Positions 11,144 through 21,578 of a stretch of 64,000 bases of DNA are shown in pieces. The position numbers and the translations under genes are program-made. The stretch comes from Hawksworthiomyces lignivorus. Taxonomy: Eukaryota; Ascomycota; Sordariomycetes; Ophiostomatales; Ophiostomataceae. A model generated the notes under the pieces. The model was not told the DNA's origin. It did no database searches and saw only the letters and a program-made list of their open reading frames with translations. How positions within the stretch are numbered: position 1 is the stretch's first letter; the number at the start of each line of letters is the position of its first letter. The stretch spans positions 1 to 64,000 of the forward strand of contig NTMA01000079.1 of assembly GCA_002917075.1 (NCBI GenBank). The letters run 5' to 3'.

Positions 11144-12701
11144 ATGCCCAGCAGATTTAGATCGACCGCAGAGCCTCATAATTCCAATGGCGACGCTATT
11201 CAACTGGAACAGATCCCAGAAACTCCAACAACTAACTATGAGCTGCGCACAGAAAATATTGAAGGTCGAAACTCGATACCTCCGATTTCTGATGGCGACT
11301 GGGACACGAAAGAGGGATGGCCTGTTGTGCTAGCCGGCTCTTCTCTGTTCTTTGTCTATCTGGGCTTGGTATATTCGTACGGCATTGTGCAGCTTCATCT
11401 GACCGAGTCGAAGCTTGCAAGTGTATCTACACTATCATTTATTGGGTCTGTGGGGGCAGCGATATCGCCTCTCTCTGCCACAATAGTAGCGCGGATCATC
11501 AAGAGCATTGGATACAGGGCCACCGCACTCGTTGGAAGTATTTTTCTCGGTCTTGGAGAATTCACGGCAGGTTGGTCGACACGGTCGGTGCCAGCGATGT
11601 TCATCACGCAAGGATTTTTGTTTGGTATTGGATCTTCAATGCTGTTCTTGGTAAGAGATGTGCATCTACGTGCCATGCAAGCCATTACGCTAATTCCGTC
11701 CGCAGCCAGCTTCCACAGTTCCGTCCTTGTGGTTTAAAAAGAAGAGGGGATTGGCGACCGGAGTAGTCTATGGCGGCGCAGGCGTTGGCTCCGCTGTCAT
11801 CGCCGTATCTATGCAGAAGCTGATCGATGTCGTTGGGCTCGAGACGGCCTTGAAGATTCTCGGGTCTTTGGCATGGGCAATTTGCATTCCAGCATCATTC
11901 TTTCTTAAACCTCCTGTTGGACGCGGCCGTGTAGTGTCCAGCTTTCAGTGGTAAGCATCCCTCGGCACCAAAGAGTGGGAAAGAACGCGAGGGCCCTGCG
12001 ATTATCTCACTAATTTGCGGATCAAGGCGTCTTTTTCGAAGTGCCAAATTTAACATTATGCTCTTCATGGGCGCGATAGCCACCTTTCCCCTGTTCGTCC
12101 CTCCTTTCTTACTCCCGCTTTATGCTTCATCTATCGGCCTCTCTAGCCAGACCGGCGCGGCTCTCCTTGCAGCCTGGAACATTGCCTCGGCTCTGGGCCG
12201 TATCGGCATGGGATTTGGGGCCGATGTGCTCTTTGGCCCGGTAAACTGCTTGTTCGTCTCTCTCATGGTCATAGGCTTAAGTGCATTGTTGCTGTGGCCG
12301 TTTGCTTCATCACTTGCGCCACTGATATTCTTTGCCATCTTAAACGGCATAGGATCTGGTGGCTTCTTCAGCCTCATGCCGGTTGTTGTGGGCGCAGTTT
12401 TTGGTGACGGCCAGCTTGCCAATGTTATGTCTATGATAGTCACTTCGTGGGCGTTTGGTTATTTTATGGTGAGACCTACAAATGTACTTTCGTTAATCAC
12501 CTCTCGATGAAACCGGTGCTGACATGTAATAAGGGAGCACCAATTGCTGGATATTTACTACAGGCTTATGGTGGCACGGGCGGCGGCCTTGCAGCGTTTC
12601 GGCCTGTGTTCTTTTATGCTGGTTCTTTGACGCTGGCAAGTGCGGGTCTGATATTGGCAATCCGCTTGATGATGAACCGAAGTATCCTTGCCAGAGTCTA
12701 G
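11144..12701 (+). CDS. MFS porter, monocarboxylate-transporter type
   Basis: Integral membrane porter of 453 aa, probably moving a monocarboxylate or other small organic acid (family inference). Exons are 11144-11650, 11706-11950, 12027-12468 and 12534-12701, all with GT-AG introns of 54 to 76 bp. A hydrophilic N-terminus of about 60 residues is followed by WPVVLAGSSLFFVYLGLVYS (TM1) and about 12 hydrophobic segments. The loop after TM4 carries PSLWFKKKRGLATGVVYGG, the charged turn and small-residue helix typical of the fungal MCT-like branch. The second half opens with FNIMLFMGAIATFPLFVPPF. Length and layout match the family. It converges with the deaminase gene at 12994. Its membership in a local pathway is inference. 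Confidence 0.92.
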
Positions 12702-12993
12702 TTTTCCTAGGCCGCCTCAGCGAAATCAGATCAGTAGAAACTCTAGCTGTGATACATAGATCACATGCACTTAATATTAAGGCCGCTGCGCCCGGCTTCC
12801 TAACGCCGCTATGTCCGGCCTGATAGAATCAAAAGAAATCAAATAGAGTATGCAGGTAGTTCAATTGGGTTGAAACGATATGTTTACTATTAAGAGAAAC
12901 TCCTAAACCAAGAAGGTCGGACTGATACTATTAACGGCCTCTATCTCCGACACGAAGAGGCTGATCTCAGGAACACTCGAGAGAAAAGCGTGT

Positions 12994-13485
12994 CTATTTT
13001 GATGTAGATCGCGTGTGCTTCAGTTGATGTAGTTTGAATACCTCTTCATCCAATCCCGGAGCCGGGCCGTCTACGACGAGACCTGGAGCAACTTTGTTGA
13101 TCGCGAGGGGAACCACTGGACCTGCCCGAATCCCATTCTCCTTCTGCCACGCCACGAGCTGCTCTGAGGACGTGGCGTACACAATGCGGCCCAGCCCGAC
13201 ATTAGCATGTAGAGTAGAGCACATGGGGCAGTGCTCGCCAGATGTATAAACCGTGCAGGAAGCTCGCTCAGGTAGACTAAGGTTCTTCTGAGCCCAGGTG
13301 GCCAACGTGAACTCCGGATGCAACGAGAGATCTGCATCTGATATTGTTCGGTTTCGATCCTCCTTCAGAACCTGCCCTGAAGCATTCACAAGCACCGATC
13401 CATAAGGAGCGTCGCCGGCCTCAACAGCCTCACGTGCTAACTCGACGCACCGCCGCAAGTGAGCAATATCTGCATCAGAGAGCAT
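12994..13485 (-). CDS. CDA-fold nucleoside/nucleobase deaminase
   Basis: Zinc-dependent hydrolytic deaminase of the cytidine/deoxycytidylate-guanine deaminase superfamily, 163 aa in one exon, of normal family length. The active site is visible: H56-P57-E58 (zinc ligand His and proton-shuttle Glu) and C86-P87-M88-C89, the PCxxC-type pair of zinc cysteines, here preceded by His instead of Pro (GEHCPMC). The N-terminal helix and GDAPYGSVLVN strand match the fold. The substrate cannot be told; guanine, cytosine or a tRNA/riboflavin-type base are all possible. The ATG at 13485 is the first in frame. It shares strand with the SDR upstream at 13997, about 510 bp away. Confidence 0.9.
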   Translation of the reverse strand: MLSDADIAHLRRCVELAREAVEAGDAPYGSVLVNASGQVLKEDRNRTISDADLSLHPEFTLATWAQKNLSLPERASCTVYTSGEHCPMCSTLHANVGLGRIVYATSSEQLVAWQKENGIRAGPVVPLAINKVAPGLVVDGPAPGLDEEVFKLHQLKHTRSTSK

Positions 13486-13996
13486 TTTCAGTGTGAACTG
13501 TCAGGGCCAGTGCACTATGTGTGCTCTAACTAACATATATGAATAATAGTCAGCATAGGTTAAGTAACATTATAAGGCCAAGGCCTCATACCTACTTTCA
13601 ATAATTAATAGTGTGTTACTACACGCTGATCTGGTTAAATTGGTAGATGCAAGCAATTGTGAACAATAAGGAAACTTCGAAATACTGCAAGGCTTAGCAG
13701 ATAACGCCGATCAAATCGGCGCGGGGTAGAACCTACTAGTCGTTCTTTTCGTATCTAGGATTCTAAGACATGAAATCGTATGTATTGCTAACATTGTTCA
13801 TCTTATCATGGTGTGGGTTCTACAGAAGGTTTTGGCCTCGTGATTCATCCTTTGTTATGCTGCAGCCAGGGAAAGAAAGTCACTCTCGAACCATGAGGCG
13901 TACGATTCATAACCATGCAAAACCAACCTCCTTTGAGCGCATCAAAGCACAACCAAGTCAACGGATGCGCATAAAACAAAATACCAGTCAACACAT
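13486..13996. other. intergenic between SDR and deaminase
   Basis: This is the likely deaminase promoter. An open plus-strand frame starting at 13770 runs into the SDR antisense and looks non-coding. Confidence 0.5.
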
Positions 13997-14836
13997 TTAC
14001 CATGGCTCAACTCCGCCATCGAGATCTATGATGCCAGACTTCTCAAAATCGGCATCTCGCTTTCCTAATACAATGTCCACGAGAGCGATTGCTGGGTCGC
14101 GAGGTGACCGCGCACCGGCATCAATGCGCATCTGGACGCCTTTCTCGCCCGACAGATTGGTTACGCAGAAGCCAGGGTTGAATGCGCAGACTCGGCAGCC
14201 CCACTCAGAGAAGTTGAACCGGTGGCAGGCCGACATCATGTTCATGGCCGCCTTGCTCATGCGATAATGGTCGGCGCGTGACCTGTAATACTCATACGCT
14301 GGATCCAGCCGTAGAGTGATAGAGCCCTGAGTCGACGACACATAGATGAGGTAGGGTTTTGGCGCTTTCTTCAGGAGCGGCTCAAAAGCCTCTGTCAGTA
14401 GCGCAGGACCGAACACGTTGGTCTCGAACGTCTCGCGCAAGCTGCGCAGCGTGTCACCCGGGTGGCTCGCGATGATCCCAGCGTTGCTAATGAGGACATC
14501 CAGCTTACCGAAGGTGGCCTCGACGAGAGACTTGGCCGCCTGGATGGACTGGGGATCGGTGATATCGATGTGCACGAGCGAGAGAGTACCGTACTTCTCT
14601 GGGCCGGCGAGCTGGGCTTGGGCGGCTTCGAGGGCCTTTTGGCCCTTCTCCAAGTTGCGGGCGCCAAGTAAGATATGGAAATCTGACGATGTCTGGGCGA
14701 GAGCAAGGACGGTCTCGTAGCCTATGCCACTGTTGGCACCTAGAAGGGGAGAAAATTAGTTAGAATAGTTTATCTCCCTAGAAGAAAACTTGTCTGGCTT
14801 ACCAGTAATGAGGATAATAGTCTTATCTATGGCCAT
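13997..14836 (-). CDS. short-chain dehydrogenase/reductase
   Basis: Classical SDR of 258 aa using NAD(P)(H) to oxidise an alcohol or reduce a carbonyl. The exons are 14836-14803 and 14739-13997, with a 63-bp intron that splits the cofactor motif. After splicing, TGANSGIG spans residues 11-18. NAG follows at 97-99, the catalytic serine in YVSSTQG at about 146, and Y170-x3-K174 (HYRMSKAAMN). The C-terminus ends with GGVEPW. All catalytic residues are present, so the enzyme should be active; substrate unknown. The ATG at 14836 is the only start giving the Rossmann beta1 (MAIDKTIILITG). It sits between the deaminase and the sugar-type porter on the same strand. Confidence 0.92.
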
Positions 14837-15574
14837 AACGATAGTCTTCTCCTCTTTCCTCTTTGTGTAAGTCTAGGACTTCTATCATAAAGTAATAATT
14901 TCACAACCTCGCCTGCTGCGAAGCAAAACTATCACATATGAAATCTTATCAAAATCCGACCTTCACTAGCTGTCCAAAGGAAGTAATGCTGTCAATACAA
15001 AATTGTACAGTGCATGAATGTCAAGAGTATATGTACTAGTGACTAAATAAAGATATCACGGATTTAGAAATCTAGGAAAGCGAGGTGTTCGGGAGTTAGG
15101 AGTTAGCCTATCCCCACCCCGACAAGAAACCTATAATGTAAAAAGCAACTCTTTTTATAATTCTCCCTAATTTTTCCATCGTTACCACGATGTATACATT
15201 TATAGATATTATTTCATTGCAGATTTTGACAAGCACTCCTGACTGCACGATTCTGCGAAACCAAGTCATTGCATGCCAGCACATATAGCTGGACAGAACT
15301 CTGCTCCATCTCTGACTCACGATATGTCCATTAATTTTTTTGATAAAAGAAAAAATCTTTTTATGTGTCAACCACAGTACATGGCGTCCATAGGGTATTT
15401 GGATCGGGCTTCTAAATGATTTCACGGAATTTAAGCTGGATTTCTCCACACCACTTTCATTATCTTTCTCCACAGCTCGTCAATCGTGCCTCTTGTTTGT
15501 TGACACGAAAGGTGAAGAGATAATCTCGGCCTTGTTTTGTGCGGCTTATATCGAATCCCGTGCTCTTCACAGTC
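14837..15574. other. intergenic, 0.7 kb
   Basis: AT-rich. A 121-codon frame on the minus strand at 15108-15473 has no ATG start and a composition unlike a protein, and is not called. Confidence 0.5.
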
Positions 15575-17275
15575 CTATTGCTTTTCAGCCCTAGCATTCT
15601 CAATCATATCTGTCTCGGCCTCCAGTGTCACGCCACTCTTCCTATCCATTTCGAGGAAGCGCCTATCGTTATCGAGATCGGCTTGGAAGACAGCGACCAT
15701 GTCCTTGTCCCCAAACAAGGCTGCGATTTCCTCAAGTGGCTTCCCTCGCGTGTCAGGATAGAACCAGATTACGAGTGCAGCAAGAGCATCGAAGACGATA
15801 AAGATGATATAGAACCTCCAGCCGATTGAGTTGAACGCCGTGGGTGCCGACTGCAGCCAGACAATGCTTGCCACGCAGAGGCTGCACATTCCAAGAGCAT
15901 ATCCCTCACCACGGACAAAGGTCGGCCATATCTCTGCAACGTAGCAAAAGCCTACACCTTCGACAAAGAGACCGAGGCAAGTGACATTGAGGAAGAGCAT
16001 GGCTGCGCATGCGATCAGACCTGCGTGGTTGGTCGTTCCCAAATAGTTCTTTTGCAGGGCTGCCTCTATAATGACGGTAATACCGCTAACGGCGAAGCCA
16101 AAAGACATAAGCTTATTTCTGGGAAATCGGTCGATGACGAACATGCTTGCTGTATTCATGACCCATCCGCATATTTGATAGCCGCCCTGCATCTGAAGAA
16201 CACTGCCGTTGCTGAATCCCAGGCTCTTGTAGATCAAGCCACCATAGTCTATTAAAAAATACAACTCGTGTGAGTCGAAGACGAAACTAGAAAGGGGAGA
16301 CCGGAAAGGTAAAGCAAGGACAGACTCACTGTTGATGACAAGAGCACCTGAGCTCATTTGCGCAAATGTAAGGAAAATACTAACCATCGCCCGCGTTCTC
16401 AAAGACTTCCTCTTGAAGATCTCCACATAGTTGCCAGAGACGGTGCTTGCCGACTGTGCCATGTCCATTTGCACCTGTTGCTGGATTTGGTACATTTCTT
16501 TCTTTGCATAGAGATGACCTGGGTCGTTCTTGTTGTAGTGCAGGTTGCGAAGAATTTCCCATGCTTCTTCTTTTCTGTTCTTCGACAAAAGATACCGGGG
16601 GGATTCCGGCACCCAGTGCATCCCGATCAAGAATAAGAAGGGAAACAATCCAGCAAGGCCTAGAGGACCTCGCCACTGGTTGTTGTGGCTTGAGGTGTAG
16701 TAGTAAAATCCCACCCCAGTGTAAGAGGCGGCAGTGTAACCAAGATTGATCATTGCTGGGTGGATCTGTACTAGTAGACCTCGCCTTTTCGGTGGGACAA
16801 GTTCCGCCATCCACATCGGAATCGTGGACAGCATCTGGAACGAACCCCAACCCTGAAAAAACCTGAACGTGATGAACATGCCAATGTGCACGGAGCCTGC
16901 AATAATACCACTCGAAATGAGAATAATAAGCGCGGCTAGAGCTGCACTCTTCTTCCGCCCATATCTATGAACGAAGTAGCCGCTAAAGAGCGAGCCAAAG
17001 GCACCTCCGGTATAGTAGAGGCCGTTCGTAGCTCCGATAAGCGCTGTGGCATTTGAAGCTGTTGCCAGATTCATGCTGATGAACCACGACGGCTGTGAAA
17101 GCGTTGTTGCGATAATAGAAGAGGCATATCCCATGCTAGCGGAGCCAAAGCCGAGAATGATAAAGATCAATATGACTCGCGGGTTAATACCCGTAGCGAC
17201 TGCTGCTTCGTCCAAGTGCACATCTTCAACCACTTGTCCACGATCGGACTCCACTGTGTCTTTGTCTGCAGCCAT
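15575..17275 (-). CDS. MFS sugar-porter family transporter
   Basis: Plasma-membrane hexose/disaccharide-type proton symporter, 539 aa after removing one intron. Exons are 17275-16330 and 16248-15575. The 81-bp intron (GTGAGT donor, TTTTTAATAG acceptor) is a multiple of three without stops, so the unspliced frame is also open. Splicing restores INNYGGLIY, the conserved start of TM7. Other family marks are GRKKSAALAALI after TM2, RFFQGWGSFQ in TM4, PESPRYLLSK after TM6, and PDTRGKPLEEIAALFGD after TM12. The N-terminal 30 residues are acidic and cytosolic. Closest by feel to fungal lactose-permease-like/hexose porters, but substrate is not readable from sequence. Confidence 0.93.
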   Translation of the reverse strand: MAADKDTVESDRGQVVEDVHLDEAAVATGINPRVILIFIILGFGSASMGYASSIIATTLSQPSWFISMNLATASNATALIGATNGLYYTGGAFGSLFSGYFVHRYGRKKSAALAALIILISSGIIAGSVHIGMFITFRFFQGWGSFQMLSTIPMWMAELVPPKRRGLLVQIHPAMINLGYTAASYTGVGFYYYTSSHNNQWRGPLGLAGLFPFLFLIGMHWVPESPRYLLSKNRKEEAWEILRNLHYNKNDPGHLYAKKEMYQIQQQVQMDMAQSASTVSGNYVEIFKRKSLRTRAMVSIFLTFAQMSSGALVINSESVLALPFRSPLSSFVFDSHELYFLIDYGGLIYKSLGFSNGSVLQMQGGYQICGWVMNTASMFVIDRFPRNKLMSFGFAVSGITVIIEAALQKNYLGTTNHAGLIACAAMLFLNVTCLGLFVEGVGFCYVAEIWPTFVRGEGYALGMCSLCVASIVWLQSAPTAFNSIGWRFYIIFIVFDALAALVIWFYPDTRGKPLEEIAALFGDKDMVAVFQADLDNDRRFLEMDRKSGVTLEAETDMIENARAEKQ

Positions 17276-19823
17276 AACTGCAATGCCAAGTAAGGAGATA
17301 GAAGCGTGATATCAGAGAATTCAAAGTTGGTTTGGCCAGTATGGGATAATAGATGAAATGAAAACAATAAACTTTCAAGGCTGGGTTCTCGTGGTCAATT
17401 TATGTCATGTATATTCTTATCTCAGGTTCAAAGACTTTGGATGCACACACTTCGATTGGGCAGGGATGGCCGAGGTATTCATATACCACGGGCCGGAATC
17501 TGGGGTTTTGATTGAGTTTTGATGACGATCTCCTCACCAATCAAGAAGACCAAACGTGACAACAATTCCATTAAGAATGCCCATTGTGGAGTGCTAGTAG
17601 TGGTCCCAAGCGTAGGTGAAGGTCCCCCACGGGGAAGCTAGTGAATGCCGAGATCATAGAAATATTGCTGGTATGGGAATGTTCTCTGTGAGGCGCCCCT
17701 AATTTCCTATTTGCAATTTTCTATACAATTTAATTCTATATGTTTGAGAACGTATTGTCCTACTAAGCACTAACTATCTACGGATAATGAGTCCGTCAAC
17801 ATATGCCGCTCAGCGAACAGCTAGCGATATGAAGAGCTCTGGCTTCACGGCGCAATGACACACGTTTTGACAACCTGGCTTCCTCCCTCGCATTTTCCGC
17901 GGTCTATTCGAGCTTAATCAAACTTTAGGATCGTCATTGATCTACATCAAACAGATATCATCCCCTCTGATCGACTTCCATATGCCCGCTCAGTTGCCGA
18001 TGTTTTCGGTCCGATCATATGCAAATTGCCAGGCCGCTGCACGCTTCATTTGTGTCGGATCCGAGAGCGCTGAATCCCTCTGTATCGACATCTCGTTCAG
18101 CGTCTCCGAAGAGTGTTTCCCAGGTCACGATACAGTCTACGATTTTCTATATTGTAAAAAGAGTCATGACCTCGGTTACAGTGATTTATGATCAACAAGA
18201 TACAGTTTAGCTCAAGGATATAGAAGTCTTGTCTTTGACCAAACAAGTCAACCAAGGGGCAAGATATGCGCCAGAGCTTTTCCTAAAGAAAAATAACACT
18301 TGAGGGGTTAATATTATGCTCCGTGGATTCCGGAACTAATCCAAGGTGAGAAAGTCATCATGTATGAGAATCTTTGTAGTAAAGTTAGGGGCTGATGGAT
18401 ATTTGACATCAAAATATAAGAAATTATGATTGGTTAATAGAGAATTCTAGACTTCTGGAGAACAGACAGAACTAGTCTTAGTATCGTATATTTCATTTGG
18501 GGAATTTTATATTAGGGTGCTGGCTTGAACTCTAATTTGGCATATTTGTTCCAAAGTCGTGAGCGATAGTTATGATATATTTATCAATAGATTCGATATT
18601 GCCTGCTGTCTATATGACATAGGGTGAATTAGTCAACTTTCGTATAAAAGTGGTAATCGTTACCTGTGTGCCAACTCAGGTGTGCTAGATATCCTGCAAG
18701 TCTTGGAAACGTTCACACCTCCAACCGTGCAATAGGTGGCTTGTAGTTATTAAATTATTTAGTGGAATTGGTAGGCATTTCGGTTTTGAAGAAGGTAACC
18801 TTGGTAATGGGTGTGATTTGTGTAGATTTATAATCTCAAGTGACTGTTCTCCTTTACGAGGGTCCTTATGTCGTCTGTAGCACAATGGATCCCCGAATCG
18901 CTATTTACCGAAGGTCGACGCGCAAACGGCATTCTAGTTTAGATTCATGGAGACCTCGGATATTCTATATAAAGAGCTTATGTCCGTTTTTAGAACTAAC
19001 ACGGCTGTACAACAACGTCAACTTATACAGAAGTCCTTCCATTAAACTCATCAATAGACAAGCAGTACTAAGCGCTAGTTAATGGCTATTGGAGGCTCTT
19101 ATAGAATTTCCCTCTCACGATGAACACTATAGGTTTAAGATAAAAGTCAAAAAATTTACTTAGCACAACTCAGTATCCTCTATGCGTAATGTACTTCTTT
19201 CTATCTTCAGTTGATTGGAGACCTTCTACGTAGTCCTATGACTCTCATATGACAAGCTGTGGTACTGAAGTGCCAGGGAAATGACTCAAGGCGGATGACC
19301 GACTCTTTATGCCGAAATCCTTAATGCAATAACGTTACTGTTGCGCGTGGGCTGGCTCCTAGGAGGTGAAAGCCGTTAATTGCGAAACGAAATAAAAATA
19401 GATTCACATTGACCCCGGATTTGACGCCTCCAGGGTAAACATACCCCATGGATCTGCTCCCCACAGACGCGGGGAGAACCTGGATATTAAATATTTGCGT
19501 GGAGCAAATAGGTCACATGCAAAAGAGCTGGAAAAATATATTGCAAGACTTTCAGAGTTTGAGATTCTAAAGAATTTAATATGCAAGCAGCTAGCGTACT
19601 AAAAAGAATATTAAATGGATGGCGCGCTCAAGAATTCAACGTAGCAAGCCCGAGGTCAGCCAGATTTCCTCGGCTACCACACTGCGACTATGCCATACCA
19701 GTATATAAGGCTACGCCACCGTAACACATAGCTGTTGATAACTTGATTTTCTTCGTAAGTGGTTAGAATATTGCCTGATACAATATATTAAACGTTGAGA
19801 GATACTTGTATATCTTTTCCAGT
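17276..19823. other. long AT-rich intergenic region
   Basis: 2.5 kb with no supported gene. The stretch 18290 to 18660 is particularly AT-rich. A 63-codon ATG frame at 18019-18210 has serine-rich, non-domain content and is not called. The first 250 bases hold the promoter of the leftward porter and the last 150 that of the P450. Confidence 0.5.
19702..19709 (+). promoter_or_regulatory. TATA box of the P450 gene
   Basis: TATATAAG lies 115 bp before the P450 start codon, preceded by GC-richer sequence with CCTCGG at 19667. Distance and sequence fit a core promoter of a regulated fungal gene. Confidence 0.5.
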
Positions 19824-21578
19824 ATGCTTTCACTTCGGGACTCCAGCCGCCAAATCACCCCGGCAACTTATGCGGTCATCCTGTTAGCATTGGTAAGGTC
19901 TTCAGCTCGAATCAGATTAAGTTATTGATTCTCATACTCTCGTATCTAGGCAATATGTTATATCGTCGGTTCTGCCTTTTACAACTTATTTTTACACCCA
20001 CTACGAAAATATCCGGGGCCGAAGCTTTGGGCTGTGTCTCAGATACCTTACTCTCTAGCATGGATTTCTGGCAAAGGACATAAGAAGATGTACGCATTAC
20101 ATCAAAAATATGGCGATATTGTTCGAGTTGCTCCCGACCATCTTATTTACGGATACCCCGAGTCGTGGAACGACATCGCAGGCCATCGAAAGCGAGGTCA
20201 GGATGAAAATGGAAAAGATCCTGATTTTTGGAGAGGCGATGACAAATTCACTCTCGTTGGATCCAATCGCGAGAGGCACAGCCGCCTGCGAAAAGTACTT
20301 TCTCATGGTTTCTCTGCCCAGGCAATGGTGGAACAACAACCTCTTTTCCAAGGCTATGCTTCCCTATTGATCCAGAGACTCAAGGCTGCCTCTGCTCAGG
20401 GCCAGGCCGTGGAGATTACTTCTTGGTACAACTGGACCACCTTTGATATGGCTGGGGAATTAATTTTTGGCGAGCCCTTTGGCTGTCTGGAGAAATCTCA
20501 ATACCACCCTTGGGTGAAGCTGCTCTTTATGCACATTAAAGGCATAGCTATATCAACAGCCGTCATCAGATTTCCCTTCGCTGAAAACCTCGTTAAATTG
20601 ATGACCCCGAAGAAAGTGGCGGAAGATATTAAAGCCCATGTCGCGTTCACAGAGGCACAGGTTGGCAAACGCCTCGACTATGACAACCCGAGGCCAGACT
20701 TCATGGAGTCGATGATCAAGGCTAATAAGAAGGGCGTAAGTCGCCCTGATATATTACGTGTGACAAGAAGGCCGATTCTGACTCTCACTAGATTGTTTCA
20801 CAGAAAGAGGTGCTTGCCAATGCTCATAATCTGATCGTTGGCAGCTCGGAAACAACGGCAACTTCCTTAGCAGGCGCTACCTATTTGCTGTCCATCAACA
20901 AACCAATACAAGCAAAATTATACGAGGAACTGAGGGCTACTTTCCAAACTGAAGATGAGATTGACCTTGTCAGCGTCCAAAAGCTCGAATATATGTTTGC
21001 AGTCTTGCACGAAGCCCTTCGCATATACCCTGCTGTTCCCTCTTCTATCCCTCGCAAGACACCAGCTGAAGGAATTACAATCGGCAAAGACTTTGTCCCT
21101 CCAAATGTAATTAATCTCATTATACACTTCCTGTTCCGCTGAGGTTCTACTGACACTGGCTGTTAGACTATTCTCGATATCTGGCAGTGGCCAATGTTTC
21201 ATAACCCGAAGTTCTTTAAAGATCCCGAGTCATTTGTTCCTGAGAGATGGCTCGGCGACCCAAGATATGACAGCGACAAAAAGGAAGCGCTGCAGCCATT
21301 TTCTGTTGGTCCGCGCAATTGCATTGGCAAGAAGTAAGTGTATTGCCCCAATTTGCATTAATGTCCAAAGCTGACCTTGCTGTAGCCTCGCTTATGCTGA
21401 GATGCGACTTATCTTGGCCAGAGTGATGTGGAATTTTGAAATTGAGCTGGACCCACGCAGCGAAGGATGGCTGGATAAGAATCTAGTATATTTTCTTTGG
21501 GAAAAGCCAGAACTCTACGTTCGCCTCCAGCCGAGAGGTACAGAGCCTTCAGAGGCACAGGCAACTTCTACTGCGTAG
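19824..21578 (+). CDS. cytochrome P450 monooxygenase
   Basis: Haem-thiolate monooxygenase of 509 aa, ER-anchored by a hydrophobic segment at about residues 16-35, using NADPH-P450 reductase electrons. The five exons are 19824-19892, 19950-20735, 20792-21106, 21167-21333 and 21386-21578. Diagnostic parts are the proline-rich hinge [12 protein letters not shown], the oxygen-binding I helix [11 protein letters not shown] (about 301-311), the K-helix E-x-x-R in HEALRIYP, the PERW motif after it, and the haem loop [11 protein letters not shown] with Cys442 as axial ligand. The hinge and [14 protein letters not shown] region resemble the fungal clan that contains trichothecene C-15 hydroxylase-type and aromatic-oxidising P450s. 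The substrate is unknown. It is intact, with 2.2 kb of non-coding DNA separating it from the regulators. Confidence 0.95.

Noticed and set aside
15108..15473. 121-codon minus-strand frame
   Set aside because: It begins with GTG rather than ATG and its Ile/Ser/Arg-rich translation resembles AT-rich non-coding DNA.
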